Origin: Rhodovarius crocodyli
Lineage (GTDB): Bacteria > Pseudomonadota > Alphaproteobacteria > Acetobacterales > Acetobacteraceae
Direction: 5' to 3'
Assembly (NCBI GenBank): GCA_945901085.1
Contig: CAMDJV010000012.1
Location: forward strand, 32,997 to 96,996
DNA: 64,000 nt
Below are positions 1 to 9,166 of this stretch, piece by piece (the first letter of the stretch is position 1; the number at the start of each line of letters is the position of its first letter). Under the pieces are notes generated by a model. The model had not been told where the DNA came from, made no database searches, and worked only from the letters and a program-made list of their open reading frames with translations. The position numbers and the translations under genes were made by a program.

Positions 1-60
1 TGGGCCGTGCGCGTGCCCCTGTCCCACCTTGCGTCCGGTTTGCCATATGGAGGGAATGGG

Positions 61-1626
61 ATGAAGCGTCGCGTTTTTCTGGCCGCTGCGGCCGCCACAC
101 CAGCCATTGCGCAGACCGCGCGGGCCAGAACCCTGCGCTTCATGCCGCAGGCGGCACTTGCCGCGCTGGACCCGATTTTCAACCCCACCACCATTGTCAC
201 CACACATGGGTTTTGCGTGTTTGACACGCTGTATGGCGCCGACCGGCAATTGCGGCCGCAACCGCAAATGGCCGAGGGGCATAGCGTTTCCGCCGATGGG
301 CTGCGCTGGGAGATCCGCCTGCGCGAGGGTTTGCGCTGGCATGATGGCGAGGCGGTGCGGGCGGCGGATTGCGTGGCCAGCATTCGGCGCTGGGCGGCGC
401 GTGATGGCTTTGGCGGCGTGCTGCTGCGCGCCACGGAGGAGCTTTTCGCCAGTGATGACCGCACCGTGGTCTTTCGGCTGAAGCGGCCCTTCCCGGCGCT
501 GCTGGATGCGCTGGCCAAGCCTGCCGCCAGCCCGTGCTTCATGATGCCCGAGCGCATTGCCGCCCTGCCGGCTGACCGCCCGCTGGGGGCCGAGCATATG
601 ATCGGCTCCGGCCCCTGGCGGTTCATGGCCGGTGAGTTCAACCAAGGTGCCCGCGCGCATTATGCCAAGAACGAGGCCTATATGCCGCGCGCCGAAGCGG
701 CCGAGGCGGCGTCAGGCGGCAAGCGGGTGCATTTTGACCGGCTGGAGATGGTCTGGATTCCCGATGGCGGCACGGCGGCGGCGGCGCTGCGCACCGGCGA
801 GATCGACTGGATCGAATACCCGCTGCCCGACCTGGTGCCCACGCTGGAGCGGGACCGCAATACCCGCACCCAGGTTTATGACCCCAACGGGTTTCTGGGG
901 TTTTTGCGTTTCAACCATTTGCATGCGCCGTTCAATGATGTGCGGGTGCGCCGCGCCATCCGCGATGTGCTGGTGCAGAGCGACTTCATGCAGGCGGTGG
1001 CGCTGCCGGGTGACTGGCAGGAATGCCATGCGATGTTCCCCTGCGGCCTGCCGGCGACGCGCGAATTCACCCCTGCGGCGCGCGGCGAGGCAGCGATGCA
1101 GCGCGCCCGCGATGCGCTGCGCGAGGCCGGCTATAATGGCGAGCCGATTGTGCATGTGAACCCCTCGGACTTCCCGGCCGTGACCCAGCAGGGCCGGGTG
1201 ACGGCGGATGTGATGCGCCGCCTGGGGGTGAATATTCAATTGGTCGAGGCCGATTGGGCCACCACCATCGCGCGGCGCGCCAGCCGCAACCCGCCGGCCC
1301 AGGGTGGCTGGAGCCTGCACAACACCAATTTTCCGGCCCCGGGCATCGCCAATCCTGCCGTCTCGCCGATTATCCGCATGAATGGCCAAGCGGCCTGGTT
1401 CGGCTGGCCGGAGGATGCGGCGGTGGAGGCCGAGGCGGTGCGCTGGATTGAGGCGCCAGATGCCGCCACGCAGGGGGCTGCCATGGCGAAGCTGCAGGAA
1501 CTGGCCTGGGATGCGGTGCCCTTTGCGCCGACCGGGCTGTTCCGGCTGCGCACGGCGTATCGGGCGGATCTGTCAGGAGTGTTGCAGGGGCCGAACCCGT
1601 TTTTGTGGAATTTGCGGCGGGTTTAG
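61..1626 (+). CDS. ABC transporter substrate-binding protein, family 5 (peptide/nickel type)
   Basis: Predicted 521-residue periplasmic binding protein of the SBP_bac_5 (DppA/OppA-like) family, which delivers oligopeptides or similar solutes to an ABC permease. The N-terminus starts KRRVFLAAAAATPAIAQ, a twin-arginine-like export signal ending in AQ. The mature part has the family's layout: an early segment on the query state of the solute (DGLRWEIRLREGLRWHDG around residue 90), then a long second lobe. The ATG at 61 is preferred over an upstream in-frame start at 7 because GGAGGG lies at 50-55 just before it. No permease or ATPase genes follow, so it is an orphan binding protein here, or its transporter lies before the window. 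It ends 4 bases into the convergent eipB. Substrate cannot be told from sequence. Confidence 0.9.
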   Translation: MKRRVFLAAAAATPAIAQTARARTLRFMPQAALAALDPIFNPTTIVTTHGFCVFDTLYGADRQLRPQPQMAEGHSVSADGLRWEIRLREGLRWHDGEAVRAADCVASIRRWAARDGFGGVLLRATEELFASDDRTVVFRLKRPFPALLDALAKPAASPCFMMPERIAALPADRPLGAEHMIGSGPWRFMAGEFNQGARAHYAKNEAYMPRAEAAEAASGGKRVHFDRLEMVWIPDGGTAAAALRTGEIDWIEYPLPDLVPTLERDRNTRTQVYDPNGFLGFLRFNHLHAPFNDVRVRRAIRDVLVQSDFMQAVALPGDWQECHAMFPCGLPATREFTPAARGEAAMQRARDALREAGYNGEPIVHVNPSDFPAVTQQGRVTADVMRRLGVNIQLVEADWATTIARRASRNPPAQGGWSLHNTNFPAPGIANPAVSPIIRMNGQAAWFGWPEDAAVEAEAVRWIEAPDAATQGAAMAKLQELAWDAVPFAPTGLFRLRTAYRADLSGVLQGPNPFLWNLRRV

Positions 1627-2432
1627 CAACCACCGCTGGGCGCCAGCGCCAGTTCCAGCATCTGTCCATTGACGATGAACTCGCCGAAATCCATCTTCAT
1701 CTCATCGGCCACGCCATTGGCCCAATAGCGCAGCGAGACCTCATAGCCCGGGGTGGAAGCGCCGCCCTGCTGGCCCGGCTCGAAGAAGGCGATGCGCATG
1801 CGGGCGTGGCCGAAGGGGGCCAGCGCGGGGAAGCGGCTATTCTCGGCAGGCGCCTGCCAGCCACCGGTGATGACCGTTGTCGTGTCCTGCGGGCCATCGG
1901 CCGTGGTGCCATCCAGCAGCGGTGCCAACAGCAGGCGCTGCCCGGCGCGGGCGGCGGCCAGCGCACGGATGGTGTGGATCATCGGGAAGAGCGTGCCGGG
2001 GGCCAGGCGCATTTCATTCGGCACCGGGTCGGTGAAGACGACGCGCCCGCCGGCTTCGGTTTGCGTGGCCTCGCCGGCGACGCGGCTGGTCACCGCACCC
2101 TCGGTCACCTGGGTGAGCGAGAAGCGCAGGGTTTGGCCATCCTTGCTCTCCAGGGTGGAATAATCGCTGCTGGTCTCGACCGTATTGCCGTCCCTATCCG
2201 TCACCACCAGGGTGAAGCGCTGGCGGGTGGCCCAGGCCTCGCAGGCATCCTGCACCTCGAACAGCATGGCACCCTCGGCCCGCTGTATGCCCGCGGTGTC
2301 GCGCGAGCGATCCAGCGTGAGGCGATAGGCAGCGCGGTGGGCCACCATATCGGCTGCCCCCTCCACCGGGCCGGCGGCATTCGCAAAAACCGGCGCCAGG
2401 GCCAGCACGGCAGCAAGGAGGACGTATTTCAT
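1623..2432 (-). CDS. eipB: EipB-like cell envelope protein (DUF1849)
   Basis: 269 residues with a clean signal peptide (MKYVLLAAVLALAPVFANAA). It matches the alphaproteobacterial DUF1849 family, whose Brucella member EipB is a periplasmic beta-spiral protein needed for envelope integrity. The typical opening AHRAAYRLTL follows the signal. The family's conserved disulfide pair appears present: Cys64 (QDACEAW) and the C-terminal Cys269. The gene starts 9 bases after aspS ends on the same strand, so it is probably cotranscribed with aspS. The family call rests on the length, the AHRA motif and the cysteine pair; the role in this organism is inferred. Confidence 0.85.
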   Translation of the reverse strand: MKYVLLAAVLALAPVFANAAGPVEGAADMVAHRAAYRLTLDRSRDTAGIQRAEGAMLFEVQDACEAWATRQRFTLVVTDRDGNTVETSSDYSTLESKDGQTLRFSLTQVTEGAVTSRVAGEATQTEAGGRVVFTDPVPNEMRLAPGTLFPMIHTIRALAAARAGQRLLLAPLLDGTTADGPQDTTTVITGGWQAPAENSRFPALAPFGHARMRIAFFEPGQQGGASTPGYEVSLRYWANGVADEMKMDFGEFIVNGQMLELALAPSGGC

Positions 2433-2441
2433 CGCCTGTAT

Positions 2442-4259
2442 TTAGGCGGTTTTGGGCGGCGTTGCACCTGTCTTGGGCGGGGGCAGGTCCAATTTGATGG
2501 AAAGTTCCTTCAGGCGCAGGGCTTCGACCGGGGCCGGGGCCCCCATCATCAGATCCTCGGCCTGCTGGTTCATCGGGAAGAGGATGACCTCGCGGATATT
2601 GGGCTCATCGGCCAGCAGCATGACGATACGGTCGATACCCGGGGCCGAGCCACCATGCGGCGGCGCGCCGTAACGGAAGGCGTTGAGCATGCCGCCGAAG
2701 CGCGCCTCGACCACATCGGGGCCATAGCCGGCGATTTCGAAGGCGCGGAGCATGATTTCCGGGCGATGGTTGCGGATGGCGCCGGAGCTGAGTTCGATGC
2801 CATTGCACACGATATCGTATTGATAGGCCTTGATATCGAGCGGGTTCATGGTGTTCAGCGCCTCCAGCTCGCCCTGCGGCATGCTGAAGGGGTTGTGGCT
2901 GAAATCGATCAGCCCAGTTTCCTCGTTCAGTTCGTACATGGGGAAATCGGTGACCCAGCAGAAGCGATAGGCGTTTTCCTCATAGAGGCCGAGTTCCTGG
3001 CCGATGCGGTTGCGTGCCTTGCCGGCGAGTTTGGCGGCCTCCAGCTCCTTGCCGGCGGAGAAGAAGACGGCGTCGCCATCCTTCAGGCCGCAGGCGGCTT
3101 TGATGGCGGCCACGCGCTCGGGCTCGAGGTTTTTCGCGATCGGGCCCACCGCCTCGCCATTGGCGAAGGAGATGTAGCCCAGGCCGCCCGCGCCCTCGCT
3201 GCGCGCCCATTCATTCTGGCTGTCGAAGAAGGAGCGCGGGCGGGCGGCCGCACCGGGGGCGGGAATGGCGCGGACCACGCCGCCGCCGGCCGTCACCTTG
3301 GCAAAGAGGCCAAAGGCACCGCCGGCGAAATGCGCCGTCACATCGGTGATGCGCAGCGGGTTGCGCAGATCAGGCTTGTCGGAGCCGAATTCCAGCATCG
3401 CCATGTCATAGGGGATGCGCGGGAAGGGGGCGGGGGTCACCACCCGCTTCGCGCCGGTAAAGCCGTTGAACTCCTCGAAGACGCCGGCCAGCACCGGCTC
3501 GATGGCGGCGAAGACGTCTTCCTGGGTGACAAAGCTCATCTCGAAATCGAGCTGGTAGAATTCGCCCGGGCTGCGGTCGGCGCGGGAGGCCTCATCGCGG
3601 AAGCAGGGGGCGATTTGGAAGTAGCGGTCAAAGCCCGCCACCATGGCCAATTGCTTGAATTGCTGCGGGGCCTGCGGCAGGGCGTAGAATTTGCCGGGGT
3701 GGTTGCGGGCAGGCACCAGGAAGTCGCGCGCGCCTTCGGGCGAGGATGCGGTGAGGATGGGCGTCTGGAATTCTGTGAAACCCTGCTCGATCATCCGCCG
3801 GCGGATGGAGGCGATCACGCCGCTGCGCAGCAGCAGGTTGCGGTGCTGGCGCTCGCGCCGCAGGTCCAGGAAGCGGTAGCGCAGGCGGAGTTCCTCGGGG
3901 AATTCCTGCTCGCCGGCGACCTGGATGGGCAGCACTTCGGCCGCGCCCTGCACAATAAGCTCGCGCACCCGCATCTCGATGGCGCCGGTGGGCAGCCTTT
4001 CGTTCACCGTGCCGCCCTCGCGCGCCACCACATCGCCGGTCAGCGTCACCACGCTTTCCGGGCGCAGCTTGTCGGCCGCTTCGAAGACCGGGGAATTGGG
4101 CGTCACCACGCATTGGGTGAGGCCGTAATGGTCCCGCAGATCGATGAAGAGCAGACCGCCATGGTCGCGCTTGCGGTGCACCCATCCGGAAAGGCGGGCA
4201 GTTTGGCCCGCGTGCTCGGCGCGGAGCGCGCCGCAGGTATGGGTGCGGTAGGCGTGCAT
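2442..4259 (-). CDS. aspS: aspartyl-tRNA synthetase
   Basis: 605-residue class II aminoacyl-tRNA synthetase that charges tRNA-Asp with aspartate in the cytoplasm. The N-terminal OB-fold anticodon domain ([20 protein letters not shown]) is followed by class II motif 1, motif 2 ([19 protein letters not shown]) and motif 3 ([19 protein letters not shown]). The long insertion (GAD) domain of bacterial-type AspRS lies between motifs 2 and 3. Alphaproteobacterial enzymes of this type are usually non-discriminating and also make Asp-tRNA-Asn for GatCAB; that is family knowledge, not visible here. The start ATG at 4259 begins [10 protein letters not shown], typical of the family. A sigma70-like promoter with a palindrome lies just upstream (4289-4318). 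Confidence 0.97.
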   Translation of the reverse strand: MHAYRTHTCGALRAEHAGQTARLSGWVHRKRDHGGLLFIDLRDHYGLTQCVVTPNSPVFEAADKLRPESVVTLTGDVVAREGGTVNERLPTGAIEMRVRELIVQGAAEVLPIQVAGEQEFPEELRLRYRFLDLRRERQHRNLLLRSGVIASIRRRMIEQGFTEFQTPILTASSPEGARDFLVPARNHPGKFYALPQAPQQFKQLAMVAGFDRYFQIAPCFRDEASRADRSPGEFYQLDFEMSFVTQEDVFAAIEPVLAGVFEEFNGFTGAKRVVTPAPFPRIPYDMAMLEFGSDKPDLRNPLRITDVTAHFAGGAFGLFAKVTAGGGVVRAIPAPGAAARPRSFFDSQNEWARSEGAGGLGYISFANGEAVGPIAKNLEPERVAAIKAACGLKDGDAVFFSAGKELEAAKLAGKARNRIGQELGLYEENAYRFCWVTDFPMYELNEETGLIDFSHNPFSMPQGELEALNTMNPLDIKAYQYDIVCNGIELSSGAIRNHRPEIMLRAFEIAGYGPDVVEARFGGMLNAFRYGAPPHGGSAPGIDRIVMLLADEPNIREVILFPMNQQAEDLMMGAPAPVEALRLKELSIKLDLPPPKTGATPPKTA

Positions 4260-4288
4260 GGGTAACCCTGGTCTGATTTTAGGACCCC

Positions 4289-4318
4289 CTACAGGGGCCA
4301 GAGAGATTTCTCTGTCAA
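4289..4318 (-). promoter_or_regulatory. putative aspS promoter with an overlapping palindrome
   Basis: On the minus strand a perfect TTGACA (-35, plus-strand 4313-4318) is followed after 18 bases by CTGTAG (-10, 4289-4294), giving a predicted transcription start about 30 bases before the aspS ATG. A perfect 6-bp inverted repeat, CAGAGA-gatt-TCTCTG, at 4299-4314 fills the spacer and touches the -35, a normal place for an operator. No known regulator is assigned. Confidence 0.5.
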
Positions 4319-4329
4319 GCGCGGGGCGC

Positions 4330-5025
4330 TCAGCCCTCGGCTTCCTGCAGCCAGCGCGCCACCAGCCCGGCCAGCACCGCGCCCAGGATGGGCGCCACCC
4401 AGAAGACCCAAAGCTGCGGCAAAGCCCAAGCCCCCTCGGCGAATAAGGCCGGCCCCAGGCTGCGTGCCGGATTGACCGAGGTGTTGCTGACAGGAATGGA
4501 AATCAGGTGAATCAGGGTCAGCCCCAGGCCGATGGGGATGGGTGCGAAGCCTGCCGGCGCCGCGGTGGAGGTGGCGCCCAGGATGATGGTGAGAAAAAAG
4601 AAGGTCATCGCGATTTCGGTGATGATGACCGCGTTCATCGAGAAGCCGCCCGGCGAATGCGCGCCAAACCCATTGGCGGCAAACCCGCCCGCGCCGGCAA
4701 AGCCCGCCGCCCCGGATGCGATGGTGAAGAGCAGGAAGGCCCCCGCGCAAGCGCCGGCACATTGCGCGATGATGTAGCCCGGCGCCTCCTCAAAGGGGAA
4801 CCGCCCTGCCGCCACCAGGCCGCAGGTCACCGCCGGGTTGAGGTGGCAGCCACTGACATGGCCAATGGCATAGGCCATGGTCAGCACCGTCAGGCCAAAG
4901 GCGAAGGAGACGCCCACCAGACCAATGCCCACCTCTGGAAACTTTGCCGCCAGCACGGCGCTGCCGCAGCCGCCGAGCACGAGCCAGAGCGTGCCGATGA
5001 ATTCAGCCGCCAGTTTTTTCGTCAT
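4330..5025 (-). CDS. aqpZ: aquaporin Z
   Basis: 231-residue inner-membrane water channel of the MIP family. Both signature half-helix motifs are present: HLNPAVT (NPA at residues 63-65) and SVNPARS in the second half, each in a hydrophobic hairpin repeat of three membrane segments. The start [21 protein letters not shown] is the classic AqpZ N-terminus. The gene lies upstream of aspS on the same strand with a 70-base gap that contains the aspS promoter, so the two need not be one transcript. A glycerol facilitator is unlikely because the length and residues around the NPA boxes fit AqpZ. Confidence 0.95.
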   Translation of the reverse strand: MTKKLAAEFIGTLWLVLGGCGSAVLAAKFPEVGIGLVGVSFAFGLTVLTMAYAIGHVSGCHLNPAVTCGLVAAGRFPFEEAPGYIIAQCAGACAGAFLLFTIASGAAGFAGAGGFAANGFGAHSPGGFSMNAVIITEIAMTFFFLTIILGATSTAAPAGFAPIPIGLGLTLIHLISIPVSNTSVNPARSLGPALFAEGAWALPQLWVFWVAPILGAVLAGLVARWLQEAEG

Positions 5026-5120
5026 TGCCTTGTCTCCCTAGCCTTTCCTGTCGTGGCTCAGTCGCTGTAAAATCGAATATTCCGTCTTGCGCCCTCGGCC
5101 CCATGCTCTAGTTGCGGGGC

Positions 5121-6302
5121 ATGCAGCGCCCCGAACCCCTCGCATTCCCGCCCACCCGCCTGGTCACCACCAGCATGGAACTCGCCGAGCTTTGCGCCCG
5201 CCTCGCCACGGAAGGTTTCGTGACGGTGGACACGGAGTTCATGCGCGAGCGGACCTATTGGCCGGAGCTCTGCGTGGTGCAGTTGGGCGGAAGCGAGGAT
5301 GTGGCCGTGGTTGATGCGCAAGCCGAAGGCCTTGACCTTTCGCCTCTTGGGCATCTTTTGGCCAATCCCAATGTCGTGAAGGTGTTCCACGCCGCGCGGC
5401 AGGATGTGGAAATCTTTCTGCTCAAATACGGCGCCGTGCCCACGCCGATGTTCGACACCCAAATCGCTGCCATGGTGGCCGGCTATGGCGACCAGGCCAG
5501 TTATGACAGCCTCGCCCGCGGCCTCGCCGGTGCTGCAATCGACAAGGCGCATCGCTTTTCCGACTGGTCGGCCCGGCCGCTCTCGGAGGCGCAGGTGGAT
5601 TACGCCGCCGCCGATGTCACCCATTTGCGGGTGATTTATCAGAAGCTGGTCGAGCAATTGTCGCGCGAGGGGCGGCTCGATTGGGTGGCGGCGGAAATGG
5701 CCGCGCTGCAAGACCCGGCCGGCTATATCCAGGCGCCGGAGACGGCATGGGAAAAGCTGCGCCCACGCACCGGAAACCGGCGTTTTCTCAGCATTTTACG
5801 CGCTGTGGCGGCCTGGCGCGAACGCGAGGCGCAGCGCATCAATATTCCCCGCCAACGGCTGGTGAAGGACGAGACGCTGCTGGAGATTGCCGCCACCACG
5901 CCTTCCAACGCCGCCGAGCTGGCCCGCGCGCGGGGCATTTCCGAGGGTTTTGCCAAGGGCAAATCTGGCCTGTCGCTGGTGGCGGCCATTGCCGAGGCGC
6001 GGGCGCTGCCCGATACCGCCCTGCCGGAGATGCGCGAGAACCGGCCCGGCCCCGTCGCCTCGCCCGCGCTGGTGGCGCTGCTGAAGGTGCTGCTGGCGGC
6101 CAAGAGCGAGGCGCATAACGTCGCCCCCCGCCTGCTGGCCAATAGCGAGGATCTTGACCGTCTGGCCACCGAGGCCGCGCCGGATGTGCCGGCACTGAAG
6201 GGGTGGAGGCGCGAGGTTTTTGGCGAGGCCGCGCTGGCGCTCAAGGCGGGGCGGCTGGCGCTGGGGGTGGATGGCCGGCGGGTCAAGCTCCTCGAAACGT
6301 GA
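5121..6302 (+). CDS. rnd: ribonuclease D
   Basis: 393-residue 3'-5' exoribonuclease that trims tRNA and other stable RNA 3' ends. The DEDDy nuclease domain covers about the first 190 residues: Exo I VDTEFMRERTYWPELC, Exo II HAARQDVEIF and Exo III YAAADVTHLRVIY. An HRDC nucleic-acid-binding domain follows (GNRRFLSILRAVAAWREREAQ). The ATG at 5121 gives the usual family start; an upstream in-frame TTG at 5112 and a downstream ATG at 5175 are alternatives. It is divergent from aqpZ with about 95 bases between them, and no other gene is coupled to it. Confidence 0.95.
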   Translation: MQRPEPLAFPPTRLVTTSMELAELCARLATEGFVTVDTEFMRERTYWPELCVVQLGGSEDVAVVDAQAEGLDLSPLGHLLANPNVVKVFHAARQDVEIFLLKYGAVPTPMFDTQIAAMVAGYGDQASYDSLARGLAGAAIDKAHRFSDWSARPLSEAQVDYAAADVTHLRVIYQKLVEQLSREGRLDWVAAEMAALQDPAGYIQAPETAWEKLRPRTGNRRFLSILRAVAAWREREAQRINIPRQRLVKDETLLEIAATTPSNAAELARARGISEGFAKGKSGLSLVAAIAEARALPDTALPEMRENRPGPVASPALVALLKVLLAAKSEAHNVAPRLLANSEDLDRLATEAAPDVPALKGWRREVFGEAALALKAGRLALGVDGRRVKLLET

Positions 6303-6363
6303 TCCCCCAGGCGCTGCTTTAATCTGGCATTAGTTTCCCTGCCCTAGATTTCTGGGGCACGAT

Positions 6364-8007
6364 ATGGGGGCGCTCATGCAGTCGGCGATACATAGCATCG
6401 GCCATTTGGGCGCGATGGAGCGTTACGTCGCTTTTGCCTTTGCTGCAGCCGAGATGCTGGTGGAGACAGATTGTCATGGCCATATCATCTTCGCCACCGG
6501 GGCCTTCCGCGCACGGCTGAACCTGCCGCCTGAGGCGGTGTTGGGCATGCCGGTGTCTGATCTCATCGCGCTGAAGGACCGCGGCGCCTTCCACACCGCC
6601 CTGGCCATGCTGCCAGTGCGCGGCCGGCTGGAGCCCTCGGCCATTGCGCTGAGTGATGACAATGCCACGCCCTTTGTCGTCTCGGGCCTGTATCTCGACA
6701 TGCCAGGCCATCCCAGGCGGCTATGCCTGAGCTTCGCGCCACCTCCGGTGCCCATCGCGCCCGGCGCCACGCCGTGCGGCCCCGCTGCCATGCTGCGCGA
6801 TGTGGAGGGCCGGATTCGCCGCGCCGCGGCGGATAGGCGGGCCCTACCACCCGACCGGCTGGGGTTGATCGAGATCAGCGGCGCCACGCCGGATACCCTG
6901 CTGCCGCATATCAACCGGGTGCTGGAGCGCGATGGCGGCGCTTTGGCGACGGAGGTGGCGCCCGGCCGCTTCAGCGTGATGCCAGGTGAAGGCGCCAAGC
7001 TGCCCGACCTGTCAGGCCTGGGCGATGCGCTGGACGCCATGATGCCCAGCCAGGGCCTGCGCAATGCCCTGCGGATTGATACCCTGCCGCTATCCATGGG
7101 GGGGCTTTCGCCCGTCCAATCGGCCCGGGCGATACGCTACTGCCTGTCGGTCTTCGCCTCCGGCGGCAGCAAGGCGGTGTATGAGGAGGGGTTTGGTGCA
7201 GGCTTGGCCGGCTTTGTGGAGGACGTGGCGATGCGCAGCCAGACCCTTCGCCGCGCGCTGGAGGGGCGTAATTTCAGCCTGGAATTCCAGCCCATCTGCG
7301 CGCTGGGCGATGGCAGGCTGCACCATTACGAGGCGCTGCTGCGGCCCCAAAAGGGCATTCTGGGCCCCAATGGCGGGCCGGCGGAATTCGTCAATCTGGC
7401 GGAAATGGTCGGCCTGACCGAGGAATTGGACCTTGCCGTACTGGAACAGGCCATGCAGGCCACTCCGCAGCTCAATGCCGGGGAGCATATCGCGGTCAAT
7501 ATCTCTGGCCTGTCGATGCAGAGCCCGGCCTTTCGCAGCCGCCTCCGCGCCGCGTTGGATTCCTCCCCCAGGGCCGCTGCCCGCCTCATGGTCGAGTTGA
7601 CGGAAAGTGCTGAGATTGAGCACGAGGCCGCCGCGCGGGACACGATGCAGGAATTGCGCGGGCGCGGCGTGCCGATCTGCCTGGATGATTTCGGCGCCGG
7701 TGCGGCGGCATTCCGCTACCTCAAGAGCTTCCCGATTGATTACGTGAAGGTCGATGGCAGCTTTGTTGCCGCGGCCATGCAGCAGGAGCGGGATCGCAGC
7801 TTCATCGCCGCCATGGTCGATCTCTCACTCGCGGTCGGCGCCAAGGTCATCGCCGAATGTATCGAAACCGCCGAACATGCCGCTTTGATGAAGCGCTTAG
7901 GCGCGGATTATGGCCAGGGCTGGCATCTCGGCCGGCCCGGGGCGATTCGCCCGCCCCGACCGGTGCTCGCATGTCGCCCCCAGGGCGTTAAGGAGGAATG
8001 GGCCTGA
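6364..8007 (+). CDS. PAS-EAL domain protein, probable cyclic-di-GMP phosphodiesterase
   Basis: 547 residues without membrane segments. The N-terminal ~120 residues look like a PAS sensor (VETDCHGHIIFATGAF). A poorly conserved middle third may be a degenerate GGDEF-like domain with no GGDEF box. The C-terminal ~240 residues form an EAL domain. The catalytic set looks complete: YEALLR, AVNISG, VELTES, LDDFGAG, VKVDGSF, the AECIET version of the AEGVET motif, and GQGWHLGRP. It therefore probably hydrolyses c-di-GMP in response to a PAS-bound signal. The start at 6364 has only a weak GGGG upstream; an in-frame ATG at 6376 is possible. It stands alone between rnd and a convergent hydrolase. Confidence 0.88.
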   Translation: MGALMQSAIHSIGHLGAMERYVAFAFAAAEMLVETDCHGHIIFATGAFRARLNLPPEAVLGMPVSDLIALKDRGAFHTALAMLPVRGRLEPSAIALSDDNATPFVVSGLYLDMPGHPRRLCLSFAPPPVPIAPGATPCGPAAMLRDVEGRIRRAAADRRALPPDRLGLIEISGATPDTLLPHINRVLERDGGALATEVAPGRFSVMPGEGAKLPDLSGLGDALDAMMPSQGLRNALRIDTLPLSMGGLSPVQSARAIRYCLSVFASGGSKAVYEEGFGAGLAGFVEDVAMRSQTLRRALEGRNFSLEFQPICALGDGRLHHYEALLRPQKGILGPNGGPAEFVNLAEMVGLTEELDLAVLEQAMQATPQLNAGEHIAVNISGLSMQSPAFRSRLRAALDSSPRAAARLMVELTESAEIEHEAAARDTMQELRGRGVPICLDDFGAGAAAFRYLKSFPIDYVKVDGSFVAAAMQQERDRSFIAAMVDLSLAVGAKVIAECIETAEHAALMKRLGADYGQGWHLGRPGAIRPPRPVLACRPQGVKEEWA

Positions 8008-8027
8008 AGGCGCCACGCGCCTCCAAG

Positions 8028-9065
8028 TTAGCCGGTTGATTCTTCAATGAAAATCTGCACCGCCTGGAACAAGGCGCCGCGATTGCGCTCCATCCACATG
8101 CCATGCGTGCCCTCGCCCAGCAGCACCAGCCGCTTGCCCGTGCTCGCTGTGAGCAGCGGGAAGAGCGTATTGGCCATATAGGGGGGCGTATCCTGGTCCC
8201 ATTCGCCCAGCACCAGCAGGGTGGGGGCGGTGATCTTCGCGGGGTCGTAGAAGGGCCGGCCGGCAGCCCAGTATTCGCGGCCATCGGCCACGCTGCCATT
8301 GGGCGCGCGCAGGGCTGCGGGGTTGCGGCGCATGCCTTCAGGGTCGGTCGCCCAGGTCACGCCGGCCCAATGCTCGAACCAGCCGGGCGGTACCAGAGTG
8401 GCGCGTGCCGCCTCGGGCACGCCGGCGCCGCGGCGGGCGCGCGCCGCCTCCTGCGTCACGAAACGATAGGCCCCCAGCGCCCCGCCAGGATCGGCCAGCG
8501 AGGCACCCTGGCGCAGCCAGACCGGCGCGTAGAGCACCAGGCGTTCCACCAAGGTCGGGTTATCGGCGGCGAAGCGGCCCATCAGCGCAGTGCCCCAGGA
8601 ATAACCCAGATGGGTCAATTTCGGCAGCGCGCGGCGCTCGCGGATGAAGGCGGCGGCGCGGGCAATATCGGCCACCGCCTGCTCGCCGCGCACCAGGGGC
8701 GGGTTGGCCTCGGCCGGCTGCGACATTTCCGGCGGGCGGGTGCTGCGGCCATAGCCGCGCAGGTCCAGGCACCAGACATCAAAGCCCCGGCCGGCGATGT
8801 AATCCATCCAGGACAGCCCGCCCAAGGGCAGGTCGAAGGCGGTTGAGGCCGGGTAGGTGGCGCCATGCACCATCAGCAGGGTGCGGCCAGGGGTGAAGCT
8901 GGCCAAGCTTTCCGGCCGCTTATTGCGCAGAAACACCTCTTGGCCATCGCCCACCGGCACCATGAATTCCTCGGTGACGATTCGCGGCGCCTGGGCCTGG
9001 GCGCCGCGGGTGAGGAATACCGGGGTGGCCAAGCTGGGGGCGGCCAGGATTGCGCGTCGGTTCAT
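8028..9065 (-). CDS. exported alpha/beta hydrolase
   Basis: 345 residues. The N-terminus MNRRAILAAPSLATPVFLTRGAQA looks like a twin-arginine or Sec export signal. The body is an alpha/beta-hydrolase fold: the HGATYPAS oxyanion-loop region, nucleophile elbow GYSWGT (Ser), probable acid Asp in LGEWDQDTPP and probable His in GEGTHGMW. It is a serine esterase or lipase-like enzyme of unknown substrate. The ATG at 9065 is chosen because GAGGGAG precedes it by about 8 bases; reading further upstream to 9092 would destroy the signal peptide. It faces the EAL gene convergently and is divergent from hrcA. Confidence 0.85.
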   Translation of the reverse strand: MNRRAILAAPSLATPVFLTRGAQAQAPRIVTEEFMVPVGDGQEVFLRNKRPESLASFTPGRTLLMVHGATYPASTAFDLPLGGLSWMDYIAGRGFDVWCLDLRGYGRSTRPPEMSQPAEANPPLVRGEQAVADIARAAAFIRERRALPKLTHLGYSWGTALMGRFAADNPTLVERLVLYAPVWLRQGASLADPGGALGAYRFVTQEAARARRGAGVPEAARATLVPPGWFEHWAGVTWATDPEGMRRNPAALRAPNGSVADGREYWAAGRPFYDPAKITAPTLLVLGEWDQDTPPYMANTLFPLLTASTGKRLVLLGEGTHGMWMERNRGALFQAVQIFIEESTG

Positions 9066-9129
9066 GCCAGAAATCTCCCTCGATAAGCCCATACTAGCGC
9101 AATCTTCTCACCGCGCCCACGGGATGGAT

Positions 9130-9159
9130 TTGGACATTTCCGCGTCGGCTCCCTAGAAT
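9130..9159 (+). promoter_or_regulatory. hrcA promoter, suggesting a leaderless transcript
   Basis: TTGGAC (9130-9135), an 18-base spacer and TAGAAT (9154-9159) form a near-consensus sigma70 promoter. The -10 box overlaps the first possible ATG (9158), and the predicted transcription start falls at about 9166, next to the second ATG at 9167. No Shine-Dalgarno sequence precedes either ATG. No CIRCE inverted repeat (TTAGCACTC-N9-GAGTGCTAA) is seen. Confidence 0.6.
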
Positions 9160-9166
9160 GTGCACA

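Noticed and set aside
1605..4265. 886-codon open frame on the plus strand across eipB and aspS
   Set aside because: It is antisense to two well-recognised genes, has no family similarity and is a product of GC-rich codon bias.
8008..8027. GGCGC hairpin between the convergent EAL and hydrolase genes as a terminator
   Set aside because: The stem is about 5 bp and no T-run follows in either direction.
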